Source: Methanotrichaceae archaeon
Lineage (GTDB): Archaea; Halobacteriota; Methanosarcinia; Methanotrichales; Methanotrichaceae
Direction of reading: 5' to 3'
NCBI GenBank assembly: GCA_016927425.1
Contig: JAFGMR010000039.1
Span: 1-63,441 of the forward strand
Length of the DNA: 63,441 bases
Shown here: one piece after another, positions 56,196-63,441 of the stretch
How positions within the stretch are numbered: position 1 is the first letter of the stretch
Layout: each line of letters starts with the position of its first letter
Notes under the pieces: model-generated
The model's database searches: none
What the model was told of the DNA's origin: nothing
What the model saw: only the letters and a program-made list of their open reading frames with translations
Position numbers and translations under genes: made by a program

Positions 56196-57959
56196 TTATC
56201 CGGTCTCATCGAGAGCATAATAATATTCGCCTCTTTCGCGCTGTGCCCTGTCGAGCCTTGAACCAGGCTTGTTGACGCGGGGTCGTCGGGTGTCCTCATC
56301 CCTGCGAAACGTTATCCCAATTCCAGCTAGGAAGCGGTTCATGCCCTCGCGCATCTCATAAGGCGGGTGGGCGATTCCCATCTCGCCTGGCAAGCCATCG
56401 AAGACTATCAGCCGCTCGGAGAGAAGGTCGATCGTGTATATATCGTGGTCCACGACCATCACCGAGCGTTCCGTGGATTCCGCAAAGCGCCTCATGACCT
56501 TCGCAGTCATCATCCTCTGCTCGACGTCGAGGTGCGCGCTCGGTTCATCGAGGAGGTATAGATCGGCCTCCCTAGTGAGGCAGGCGACGATTGCGACCCG
56601 TTGTAGCTCACCTCCTGATAGCTCGGGAAGCTCTTGGTCGAGGAGCGGCTCTATCGCCATGGGCTTGATCATCTCAGACTGGTAGTAGCTCGAGTTGAAT
56701 TCCTTGGAGAGTCCTCTTAGCAATGCCTCGACAGAGATCCCCGCGTCGGCCTTCAGATACTGGGGCTTGTAGGATATCCTGAGCTTCGTATCCATCTTGC
56801 CCGACGAGGGCTTCTCAACGCCTCCTATGACCTTGATGAAGGTGGACTTGCCGATGCCGTTTGGGCCGAGGATTCCCACGACCTCTCCCTTGCGGATCGA
56901 ACCTGCCTCCGCGATCAGATGGAATGTTGGATACTTCACCTGGAAGTCCTCGTAGCGCACAAGGTCGGGGATCTCCTTCTCCATGCGCGGTGCGTGGACC
57001 TCGAACTCGATTGCTTCGGGCCGGATCCTGACGTTCTCCTCTGGAAGGAATCCGTGCAGATACTGGTTGATCCCCACTCGGACGCCCTTTGGCCGGGTGA
57101 TCACGCCGTAGGCCCCGGCCACTCCAAAGACCACGTGAACCGACTCGGCGAGGAGGTCCAGAAGTGCTAGGTCGTGCTCCACGACCATCACGGCACTTGA
57201 TGAGGCTAGATCCTGGAGCACGCGGGCCACGTTTATTCTCTGATAGATGTCGAGGTAGGGGCTAACCTCATCGAAGAAGTAGACCTCGGCATCCCTTGCG
57301 GCGCATGCGGCGACAGCCACCCGCTGGAGTTCTCCGCCGCTTAGGCTCTCGACCTCCCTCTCCATGAGGTGAGCGAGGCCGAGCCTCTCCACAAGGTCTC
57401 CCAAGGCCCCGCGCTCGTCCGTCTTATCGAGCAGATTGCTCACGCATCCCTTGTAGCTCTTGGGGATGCGATCGACGTACTGCGGTTTAAAGCTCGTCCT
57501 CACCCCTCGATCGGAGACCTTCCTCAGGTAGTCGCCGAGGGCTGAACCCGCGTATCGGCCTAGTACCTCCTCGCATGTAGCGCCCCTCCCCAGGTTGGGG
57601 AGAAGGATTCCGGTGAGGATGGAGACTGCGGTGGACTTGCCGATGCCGTTTGGGCCGAGAAGGCCAGTGACCTTGCCGACAACTGGGAGGGGCAGGCCGT
57701 AGAGGGCGAATCCGTTCTGTCCGTAGCGATGGATGGGGGATTCCAGCTCCTGGGGCAGATTGATTATTGTGATGGCCGCAAATGGACACTTATGAGCACA
57801 TATACCGCAGCCGACGCATAGGTTCTCGGTGATGACCGGCTTTCCCCCCTCGAAGACTATGGTCTCGTCCCCTGTGCGCACGGGGGGGCAGAAGTACTCG
57901 CACTCCTTGGAGCATTTCCGTGGCTGGCACCTGTCCCTGTTGATGACCGCTATGCGCAT
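56196..57959 (-). CDS. ABCE1 ribosome-recycling ATPase (RNase L inhibitor homologue)
   Basis: 587 residues from MRIAVINRDRCQPRKC at 57959. Two [4Fe-4S] clusters at the N-terminus (CQPRKCSKECEYFCP and CVGCGICAHKCP), two ABC ATPase domains with Walker A GPNGIGKST (about 105 and 365) and signatures LSGGELQR twice. ABCE1 splits 70S ribosomes after termination. Ends with a short C-terminal tail rich in Arg. Directly follows the Emc6-like gene. Confidence 0.97.
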   Translation of the reverse strand: MRIAVINRDRCQPRKCSKECEYFCPPVRTGDETIVFEGGKPVITENLCVGCGICAHKCPFAAITIINLPQELESPIHRYGQNGFALYGLPLPVVGKVTGLLGPNGIGKSTAVSILTGILLPNLGRGATCEEVLGRYAGSALGDYLRKVSDRGVRTSFKPQYVDRIPKSYKGCVSNLLDKTDERGALGDLVERLGLAHLMEREVESLSGGELQRVAVAACAARDAEVYFFDEVSPYLDIYQRINVARVLQDLASSSAVMVVEHDLALLDLLAESVHVVFGVAGAYGVITRPKGVRVGINQYLHGFLPEENVRIRPEAIEFEVHAPRMEKEIPDLVRYEDFQVKYPTFHLIAEAGSIRKGEVVGILGPNGIGKSTFIKVIGGVEKPSSGKMDTKLRISYKPQYLKADAGISVEALLRGLSKEFNSSYYQSEMIKPMAIEPLLDQELPELSGGELQRVAIVACLTREADLYLLDEPSAHLDVEQRMMTAKVMRRFAESTERSVMVVDHDIYTIDLLSERLIVFDGLPGEMGIAHPPYEMREGMNRFLAGIGITFRRDEDTRRPRVNKPGSRLDRAQRERGEYYYALDETG

Positions 57960-57967
57960 GAATATCC

Positions 57968-58363
57968 CTAATTGATCAGTATGGTCCAGGTGACCAGCCA
58001 TAGGTCGATGGCGATGAACTCCACATAGATCCAGTCCTTGGCCTTAAACTCCATCACCTCGATCCCTATCTTGGGGTAGATCACCCTCTGAATTATCAAA
58101 GTGATCAGCAGGAAGTTCAGGACAACGAAGTGCCATGGATAGTTGGCGCTTATATCGGGCATGCCACTGATGGCGAATCCACCCATGACCCCGAGCACGG
58201 CAGGCATCAGGGTCTTCTTGATCCCATCTATCTTGCTCTTGCGACGATCGGCATCCGTTTTGGCCTTGATCTTCTTGGCCGAGGCTGCCGGGACCTCCTT
58301 CTCATTTGCTGCCTTGCTGGATCGCTTATCAGCCTTGCTGCCCTTGCTCCTGCTCTTCGCCAT
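57968..58363 (-). CDS. Small membrane protein, Emc6-like
   Basis: 131 residues. The N-terminal 50 residues are Lys/Ser-rich and basic; three hydrophobic helices follow (LMPAVLGVMGGFAISGM, FVVLNFLLITLIIQRVIYP, WIYVEFIAIDLWLVTWTIL). The layout fits Emc6-type proteins, whose archaeal members accompany ABCE1 or ribosome genes and are thought to help membrane protein insertion. The basic tail could contact ribosomal RNA (inference). Confidence 0.6.
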   Translation of the reverse strand: MAKSRSKGSKADKRSSKAANEKEVPAASAKKIKAKTDADRRKSKIDGIKKTLMPAVLGVMGGFAISGMPDISANYPWHFVVLNFLLITLIIQRVIYPKIGIEVMEFKAKDWIYVEFIAIDLWLVTWTILIN

Positions 58364-58559
58364 GGGGTATCCCAGCCCTGAAGAGCATCATACGTTAATA
58401 GCGTTTTGGTCAGATCTAGAGCGGTGCCGCAAGCCACGGCCCGCTACGACTTGCCATTCGGCTTCTTCGAAATTTATATACTCGGATTTCTGATTAAGAG
58501 TTGTGCCCTGATCCACGGCCCAGTAAGATCCAAGTAGTATAAATCCCAAGGGCGTTAGG
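58364..58559. promoter_or_regulatory. Divergent promoters between Emc6-like and nob1 genes
   Basis: A near-perfect BRE-TATA (CGAAATTTATATA, about 58468-58481) can serve either strand. Another TATA-like box TAGTATAAAT (about 58537-58545) lies just before the nob1 ATG. No small gene seen. Confidence 0.5.
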
Positions 58560-59015
58560 ATGTGTGCGTACATCGTGGCCGATGCGTCGGTCTTCATATT
58601 GGGCAAAAGGATGGAGGGGGAGCTGATTACCGTCCCATCGGTGGAGAGGGAGCTCAAGGATATTCGCTCCCGCATGGCTTTGCAGATCTCCAATGTCCGC
58701 GTGGAGGCGGCAACCAAAGGGGCGCTTTCGCTGGCGGTAGAGGCCGCGAGGGAGACGGGCGACATCGCAGTCCTCTCCCCGGCCGATCTCGAGTTGCTGG
58801 CCAAAGCCGTGGAGCTCAAGGCAATGTTAGCCACGGACGACTATGCCATGCAGAACGTCGCTTTGCACATGGGGCTGAGGATCTTGCCCGTGCTACAGCC
58901 GGGCATAAAGAGGGTGCAAAAAAGGGTAGAGCGCTGTCCTGCCTGCGGCCGGAGGCATGGGGAGGAGGTCTGTCCGGTCTGCGGAACGCCTAATGCTAAA
59001 AGGAAGAGAGGATGA
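58560..59015 (+). CDS. nob1: rRNA maturation endonuclease Nob1
   Basis: 151 residues. PIN domain acidic residues are in VADASVFILG, PSVERELKDI and LATDDYAMQN; C-terminal zinc ribbon CPACGRRHGEEVCPVCG. Nob1 cuts the 3' end of 16S rRNA. Four bases before the gfcR start. Confidence 0.94.
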   Translation: MCAYIVADASVFILGKRMEGELITVPSVERELKDIRSRMALQISNVRVEAATKGALSLAVEAARETGDIAVLSPADLELLAKAVELKAMLATDDYAMQNVALHMGLRILPVLQPGIKRVQKRVERCPACGRRHGEEVCPVCGTPNAKRKRG

Positions 59016-59019
59016 ATCC

Positions 59020-59637
59020 ATGAAGAACATTGAGACTTTGATGAAGAAGGCGGCCGAACTGAAGTCCGAAGGGCTTGTAGAAGGCCAGATATCCGAGGAG
59101 CTGAACGTATCGAGCGAGACCGTAACCTGGTTGCTCACCCATGCGGAGAAGGCGGGGGCGGTCCCAGGTCCAAAGGACGTCTCCGTCGATTGGTCCATGA
59201 TAGGCAAGAGCGCCTATCGGCTGGGACACGTCTCCCAGGCCATGACCGATATGGTCTGCGATGTCCTCGACAGGAACAGCTGCGATCTGGATGTTGTGGT
59301 GGGAATCGCTCTAAGCGGACTTCCCCTGGCAACCCATGTGGCGACGGAGATGGGAGTCGACCTCGCGGTCTACATGCCGAGCAAGCAGCTGGTCTCTGGG
59401 GATGCTGGCCAGAGACACGGCAATCTCAGCGCGAACTTCTCCGAGGTGAAGGGCAAGGAGTGCGTCATCATAGACGACGTGATAACGTCCGGACGGACCA
59501 TGGAGGAGAGCATAGGATATCTCTTCGATCACGAGGCAAAGACCAACGCCATAGCAGTTCTGATCGACAAGAAGGGCATCGATGAGATATCTGGTGTGGA
59601 GGTCTGCTCCATGTTGAAGATGCTTCGGGTGAACTAA
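59020..59637 (+). CDS. gfcR: GfcR-like regulator (HTH + PRTase)
   Basis: 205 residues from ATG 59020. Residues 1-45 form a helix-turn-helix (EGQISEELNVSSETVTWLL); residues 60-200 are a type I phosphoribosyltransferase with PRPP loop CVIIDDVITSGRTMEES. This orotate-PRTase-like family includes GfcR, a sugar-catabolism activator of haloarchaea; in methanogens the targets are unknown and nucleotide sensing is plausible. It overlaps the convergent UPF0248 gene by 4 bases. Confidence 0.85.
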   Translation: MKNIETLMKKAAELKSEGLVEGQISEELNVSSETVTWLLTHAEKAGAVPGPKDVSVDWSMIGKSAYRLGHVSQAMTDMVCDVLDRNSCDLDVVVGIALSGLPLATHVATEMGVDLAVYMPSKQLVSGDAGQRHGNLSANFSEVKGKECVIIDDVITSGRTMEESIGYLFDHEAKTNAIAVLIDKKGIDEISGVEVCSMLKMLRVN

Positions 59638-59921
59638 TCCCCCCTGGGATCCCCCTTCACCAGGTCCGACCGGCGAAATATCGTCTTCCCTTCGAAGGCG
59701 ATTAGAGTGATGCGGTGGTAGGGGATCTCAACGCCTCCCAAAAGAAAGGTGGACCGCCCAAGGTCTATCTCGCTTGCCGTGACCTTCATCCTGTCATGGG
59801 GGGCGCCCCTATGGAGTATTTCCACCTGGCAGCGGTCCAGGGAAAGCCCCCTCCACTTGATCTCGTTGAGGATATGCCTTGGGTGCCGGCTCCTCGGCCG
59901 GAACTCCATAGAATCTTCCAT
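59634..59921 (-). CDS. UPF0248/DUF504 family protein
   Basis: 95 residues. RHPRHILNEIKWRG, EILHRGAPHD and the C-terminal IPYHRITLIAFEGKTIF fit the archaeal UPF0248 (MJ1316) family, predicted to recognise RNA ends. ATG 59909 is an alternative start. Sits between gfcR (convergent) and alaS (divergent). Confidence 0.85.
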   Translation of the reverse strand: MEDSMEFRPRSRHPRHILNEIKWRGLSLDRCQVEILHRGAPHDRMKVTASEIDLGRSTFLLGGVEIPYHRITLIAFEGKTIFRRSDLVKGDPRGD

Positions 59922-59977
59922 TCAGAAACCTTTTAGTGCTGATCGGATATGGGCCTTGCTATCCTTGGTTGATACAT

Positions 59978-62722
59978 ATGATCCCTGACGAATATAACTT
60001 GAAATTCTTCGCCAAAAACGGGTTTCGCCGGGTCACGTGCGAGAGATGCGGCGGTCACTTCTGGACGAGGGATTCATCTAGAACCACCTGCGGCGATCCA
60101 CCTTGCGACCCCTATACATTCATAGGCCAGCCGACCTTCTCCCGAGAGTGGGATCTCACATCCATGCGGGAGCACTACCTGAGCTTCTTCGAGGAGCGAG
60201 GCCACACGCGCGTGGGCCGCTATCCCGTGGTTGCCCGGTGGCGAGATGATATCTACCTGACGATAGCCTCGATCGCCGACTTCCAGCCCTTCGTCACATC
60301 CGGAGTGGTTCCGCCTCCCGCAAACCCCCTGACCATATCCCAGCCATGCATCCGCCTCGACGACCTCGACTCCGTCGGCCGAAGCGGCCGGCATCTCACG
60401 ACGTTTGAGATGATGGCGCATCACGTCTTCAACGGCCCGGGAGAGGAGATCTACTGGAAGGATCGGACGGTCGAGCTCTGCGACGAGCTGTTGCTCGGGC
60501 TTGGCGCCGACGAGTCCGCGATCACCTACAAGGAGTCCCCGTGGGCTGGCGGGGGCAACGCCGGCCCAAGCGTCGAGGTCATGGTGGGGGGGCTTGAGCT
60601 TGCAACGCTGGTCTTCATGGATCTCAAGGTCGATCCCGCGGGAAGCCAGAAGATAAAGGGGGAGAGCTACAGCAAGATGGAGAACTACATAGTCGACACG
60701 GGCTACGGCCTCGAGAGGTTCGTCTGGGCTTCAAAGGGTACGCCTACGATATACGATGCCATCTTCCCGGAGATGGTCGAGCACGTCTCGCGTCTTGCCG
60801 GGCTCTCGCATATAGTAGCTGACCCTGACTGCGCAGAGATCATGGCGAGAAACGCGCGCCTTGCAGGGATGGTCGACCTGGAGGCTGCAAGCCTCAGGGA
60901 TCTGAGGGCAACGATTGCGTCGAGCATAGGAATCTCGCCAGAACGGCTGGAGGAGACGATAGCGCCTGTTGAGAGGATCTATGCAGTAGTCGACCATACG
61001 CGCTGTCTAGCCTACATGCTTGGAGATGGAATTATTCCATCGAACGTCAAGGCCGGGTACCTCGCGCGGCTCGTCATCCGTCGGACGCTTCGACAGATGA
61101 GGGATCTAGGCCTTGACTCGCCGCTCTCGGATCTTGTCGAGATGCAGCTCTCAAGCCTCGACTATCCCGACTGGAAAGAGCGGATGGTAACGATTGGCGA
61201 GATCCTGGGAATCGAGGAAGGCAAGTACGCAGAGACCTTGGAGAAGGGACGCAGGCTTGTTAGAAAGACCGCCGGGCATTTCGCCAAGAAAGGCGAGGCG
61301 ATTCCTCTCCAGGAGATGATCTCCCTATATGATACGCATGGCATCCCGCCAGAGGTTGCAAAGGAGGTTGCAGAGGAGCTCGGGGCAAGTGTGGATCTTC
61401 CTGATAACTTCTACTCGATGGTTGCTTCAACCCACATCAGGGCTGAGAAGGCAGGCGAAGCCGAGGTCGAGGTCCCAGGCGAAAAAACCCGTCTACTATT
61501 CTACAGCCAGCCTTTCGAGGAGGAGTTCGAGGCCTCGGTGGTTGGAGTCTTCGAGGGCCAGCTCATCCTAGACCAGACGCTCCTCTACCCCGAGGGCGGA
61601 GGCCAGGGCGCGGATCACGGCTGGATCGATGTTGGAGGCCGAACGATTGCAATATTGGACGTCCAGAGCAGGAACGGTGTTGTGCTCCACCGGCCCGAGC
61701 GCCCGGAGATGCTGGAAGGCCTCCGGCCTGGGGATGCCGTCACGGGCCGCGTGGATATGCATCGCCGCTTGGCGCATGCCCGCCATCATACTGCAACCCA
61801 CCTCGTTCACGACTCGGCCCGGAGGATTCTAGGCGACCATATATGGCAGGCAGGAGCTGCGAAGAGCGAGGATCGAGCCCGGCTCGACGTCTCCCACTTC
61901 AAGAGGATCACGATTGAAGAGCAGAGGGCGATAGAGCTCGAGGCTAACCGCAGGGTTATGGAGATGGTCCCAGTCGAGACGTCGTTTATGCCCCGGTCCG
62001 AGGCGGAGAAGCTCTTCGGGTTCCAGCTCTACCAGGGTGGCGTTCCTCCTGGAAAGGAGATCCGGGTCGTGAAGGTGGGATCCGACATAGAGGCATGCGC
62101 CGGAACCCATGTTACGAACACGGGGATGATTGGCTCAATCAAGATACTTCGATGCGAGCGGATACAGGACGGAGTCGAGAGGATAGAGTTTGCCGCAGGC
62201 GAGGCTGCAGTGCACCGAAGCCAGGAGAGGGACGATCTCCTCTTCGAGGCTTCCGACGTTTTGCGCGTGCCGCCGGATCTCTTGCCGAAGACTGCGGGCC
62301 GCTTCTTCGATGAGTGGAAGGGGCAGCAGAAGGAGATCGAGCGGCTCAAGGATGCTCTTGCCAGAGCAGGGCTCGAAGGCCTCATCAATTCAGCCGTGGA
62401 TGTCAACGGCCTGAAGGTCGTCGTCGAGGATATGGGCGGGGCAGACGTAGACGAGCTCGTCAAGGCCGCCGGGCTTCTCGCCGAGAGGGACTGCGTGGCG
62501 CTTCTCGGCTCTGCAGGCGAGAGGGCCATCCTCGTCGCAGCGGTCGGGGCAACGGGCCTCTCGCGGGGGATTAAGGCTGGCGATATCATCAAGGCGGCAG
62601 CGGGGCTGCTAGGCGGCGGAGGCGGCGGCAGGCCGGAGCTTGCGCAGGGAGGCGGGCCGAAGGTCGAGGCGCTGGCGGAGGCGCTGAAGGCTGGGATGGC
62701 GGCGGTGCGGAAGCGGGGGTGA
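59978..62722 (+). CDS. alaS: Alanyl-tRNA synthetase
   Basis: 914 residues from MIPDEYNLKFFAKNGF at 59978; upstream ATG 59936 lies in the promoter region. Archaeal type: an N-terminal Cys-rich zinc-like segment (CERCGGHFWTR, CGDPPCDP) precedes the catalytic core. The editing domain has HHTATHLVH and CAGTHV. The C-terminal DHHA1 part ends in a Gly-rich loop GGGGGGRPELAQGGGP. An imperfect repeat of this tail lies just after the stop. Confidence 0.97.
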   Translation: MIPDEYNLKFFAKNGFRRVTCERCGGHFWTRDSSRTTCGDPPCDPYTFIGQPTFSREWDLTSMREHYLSFFEERGHTRVGRYPVVARWRDDIYLTIASIADFQPFVTSGVVPPPANPLTISQPCIRLDDLDSVGRSGRHLTTFEMMAHHVFNGPGEEIYWKDRTVELCDELLLGLGADESAITYKESPWAGGGNAGPSVEVMVGGLELATLVFMDLKVDPAGSQKIKGESYSKMENYIVDTGYGLERFVWASKGTPTIYDAIFPEMVEHVSRLAGLSHIVADPDCAEIMARNARLAGMVDLEAASLRDLRATIASSIGISPERLEETIAPVERIYAVVDHTRCLAYMLGDGIIPSNVKAGYLARLVIRRTLRQMRDLGLDSPLSDLVEMQLSSLDYPDWKERMVTIGEILGIEEGKYAETLEKGRRLVRKTAGHFAKKGEAIPLQEMISLYDTHGIPPEVAKEVAEELGASVDLPDNFYSMVASTHIRAEKAGEAEVEVPGEKTRLLFYSQPFEEEFEASVVGVFEGQLILDQTLLYPEGGGQGADHGWIDVGGRTIAILDVQSRNGVVLHRPERPEMLEGLRPGDAVTGRVDMHRRLAHARHHTATHLVHDSARRILGDHIWQAGAAKSEDRARLDVSHFKRITIEEQRAIELEANRRVMEMVPVETSFMPRSEAEKLFGFQLYQGGVPPGKEIRVVKVGSDIEACAGTHVTNTGMIGSIKILRCERIQDGVERIEFAAGEAAVHRSQERDDLLFEASDVLRVPPDLLPKTAGRFFDEWKGQQKEIERLKDALARAGLEGLINSAVDVNGLKVVVEDMGGADVDELVKAAGLLAERDCVALLGSAGERAILVAAVGATGLSRGIKAGDIIKAAAGLLGGGGGGRPELAQGGGPKVEALAEALKAGMAAVRKRG

Positions 62723-62725
62723 GGT

Positions 62726-62800
62726 CGGAGGCGGCAGGCGGCGGCAGGCCCGACCTTGCACAAGGCGGCGGGGCCGCTAGGCGACGGAGGCGCTGCAGGC
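62726..62800 (+). repeat. Degenerate copy of the alaS 3' end
   Basis: Bases 62726-62800 repeat the Gly-rich alaS tail: GGCGGCGGCAGGCCCGACCT and following bases resemble alaS 62620-62690, translating as GGRPDLAQGGG, the usual AlaS motif. It is outside any supported gene and looks like a partial duplication or a former extension of alaS. Confidence 0.6.
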
Positions 62801-62906
62801 AGGGGTGAGCGCCTTCGGGCAGCCGGGCCGACGGGGGAGACAGCTGCAGATCCCCGCTCCGGGCACTATCCCAGCATGCAGCCTTTTTATAACATGTCAA
62901 CGAAAG

Positions 62907-63441
62907 ATGATCTACATGCAGCGAGTGGAGATCCTTGCCAGGGGAGATGTCCAGAGGGTAGGATTTCGGGATGTGGTCCAGAAGATCGCCCGGGACCAAG
63001 GCATCTCGGGGACGGTGGAGAACCTGGAGCCATATGATGTAAGGATCGTGGCTGAGGGCCAGGAAGATGCCCTGAAGGGGTTCGTAAGGGCTATTAGAGT
63101 TCAGAAGAGGCCAATCAAGGTACAAGAGCTCGAGGTCAGCTGGGCAACTGCCACAGGCGAGTTTCCCTACTTCAAGATCGTGAGGGGAAAATGGCAGGAC
63201 GAGCTAGGGGAGAGATTGGATTTTGCGTCTGGAATTCTTTACAGAACTGCGGATCTCGTCGAGGAAAACCTGGCGATAAGCAAAGAGAACCTGGCAGTTA
63301 GTAAAGAGAACCTGGCAGTTAGTAAAGAGAACCTAACGATAAGCAAAGAAATCTTGGGGATAAGCAAAGAGAACCTGGGGATAAGCAAAGAGAACCTGGG
63401 GATAAGCAAAGAGAACCTGGGGATAAGCAAAGAGAACCTGG
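62907..63441 (+). CDS. Acylphosphatase-domain protein with heptad-repeat tail (3' end outside window)
   Basis: At least 178 residues, open at the right edge. ATG 62907 or 62916 (MQRVEILARGDVQRVGFRD); TTTTTATAAC at 62884-62893 is a TATA box, giving a nearly leaderless message. Residues about 5-95 are an acylphosphatase-like domain: GDVQRVGFRDVVQKIARDQGI, where Arg and the later Asn (SGTVENL) are the catalytic pair, although V-R-G-x-V-Q-G is altered to ARGDVQRVGF. From about residue 120 the protein is a run of 7-residue repeats (ENLAISK, ENLAVSK, ENLGISK). Confidence 0.85.
   Translation, partial: MIYMQRVEILARGDVQRVGFRDVVQKIARDQGISGTVENLEPYDVRIVAEGQEDALKGFVRAIRVQKRPIKVQELEVSWATATGEFPYFKIVRGKWQDELGERLDFASGILYRTADLVEENLAISKENLAVSKENLAVSKENLTISKEILGISKENLGISKENLGISKENLGISKENL
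63264..63441 (+). repeat. 21-bp tandem repeat encoding heptads
   Basis: Units of 21 bases begin at 63264, 63285, 63306, 63327, 63348, 63369, 63390, 63411 and 63432 (cut off by the edge). Core is GAGAACCTGGGGATAAGCAA. The last units are almost identical, earlier ones diverge (GCGATA, GCAGTT), so recent expansion is likely. It stays in frame. Confidence 0.95.

Noticed and set aside
63264-63441. CRISPR array
   Set aside because: The 21-base units are contiguous without spacers and encode in-frame heptads. No cas gene is present, and no repeat-spacer pattern was seen anywhere in the window.

Overview
The window is archaeal and comes from a methanogen. Evidence: a tetrahydromethanopterin-pathway formylmethanofuran dehydrogenase operon (fwdDBAC), sulfopyruvate decarboxylase (comDE) for coenzyme M, RNA polymerase with split B'/B'' and A'/A'' subunits, PurP, AglB, ABCE1, Nob1, archaeal-type AlaS/PheST, diphthine synthase and archaeal TATA boxes. 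The com route, the Methanosarcina-like fwd gene order, DUF11-rich secreted proteins and moderately high GC fit the Methanosarcinales, most probably a Methanothrix (Methanosaeta)/Methanocrinis-like organism. The genus is inference; domain and methanogen status are firm. TTG start codons with good Shine-Dalgarno (SD) sequences are frequent.

Layout. 1-6.8 kb: five forward secreted beta-sandwich proteins ending in a 1351-residue DUF11-repeat protein; the set resembles a WxL-type surface cassette. 6.9-16.1 kb (reverse): rpoH-rpoB2-rpoB1-rpoA1-rpoA2-rpl30e-nusA-rps12-rps7, cut off before the usual fusA/tuf, then an intron-containing tRNA-Lys. 16.3-18 kb (reverse): leuD-leuB. 18-24.3 kb (forward): fwdDBAC, purP, a PH-like gene and a TudS-like gene. 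24.3-29.8 kb: accessory genes, including a flavoprotein, a permuted alkaline-phosphatase-like protein, a metacaspase, a curlin-like secreted protein, a TPR protein and a degenerate EF-Tu/SelB paralogue. 29.8-34.8 kb: a sulfonate-type ABC permease and binding protein, divergent from a COG1900-ferredoxin fusion, convergent with comDE, then a Dph6-like ATPase. 34.8-38.1 kb: gene-poor, with an orphan amino-acid-type binding protein, a 45-residue basic protein, an IS200/IS605-type end hairpin and tRNA-Ser. 38.1-46.7 kb (reverse): small regulators, a phosphoesterase, pheT-pheS, a creatininase-family (ArfB-like) enzyme and aglB. 46.8-47.9 kb: DUF2124, tRNA-Ile and a hypothetical. 48-49.9 kb (reverse): a small ribbon-helix-helix gene leading queD-queC-queE. 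49.9-58.4 kb (reverse): dph5, an aldo/keto reductase, tex, parvulin, YwbE-like, membrane proteins, DUF2278 and ABCE1. 58.5-63.4 kb: nob1, gfcR, UPF0248, alaS, and an acylphosphatase with a 21-bp repeat tail running off the end.

How the genes work together. The window combines core information processing (transcription, ribosome parts, recycling, rRNA maturation, tRNA charging, archaeosine precursor and diphthamide synthesis), methanogenic C1 metabolism and coenzyme M synthesis, and a cell-surface component: AglB plus N-glycosylation-rich secreted proteins and a curlin-like protein. The most novel-looking items are the surface cassette with a duplicated uncharacterised domain, the ribbon-helix-helix-led queDCE operon with a palindromic operator, the coenzyme M/sulfonate-transport locus with a motif shared by its divergent promoters, the archaeal metacaspase, the curlin-like protein and the heptad-tailed acylphosphatase.
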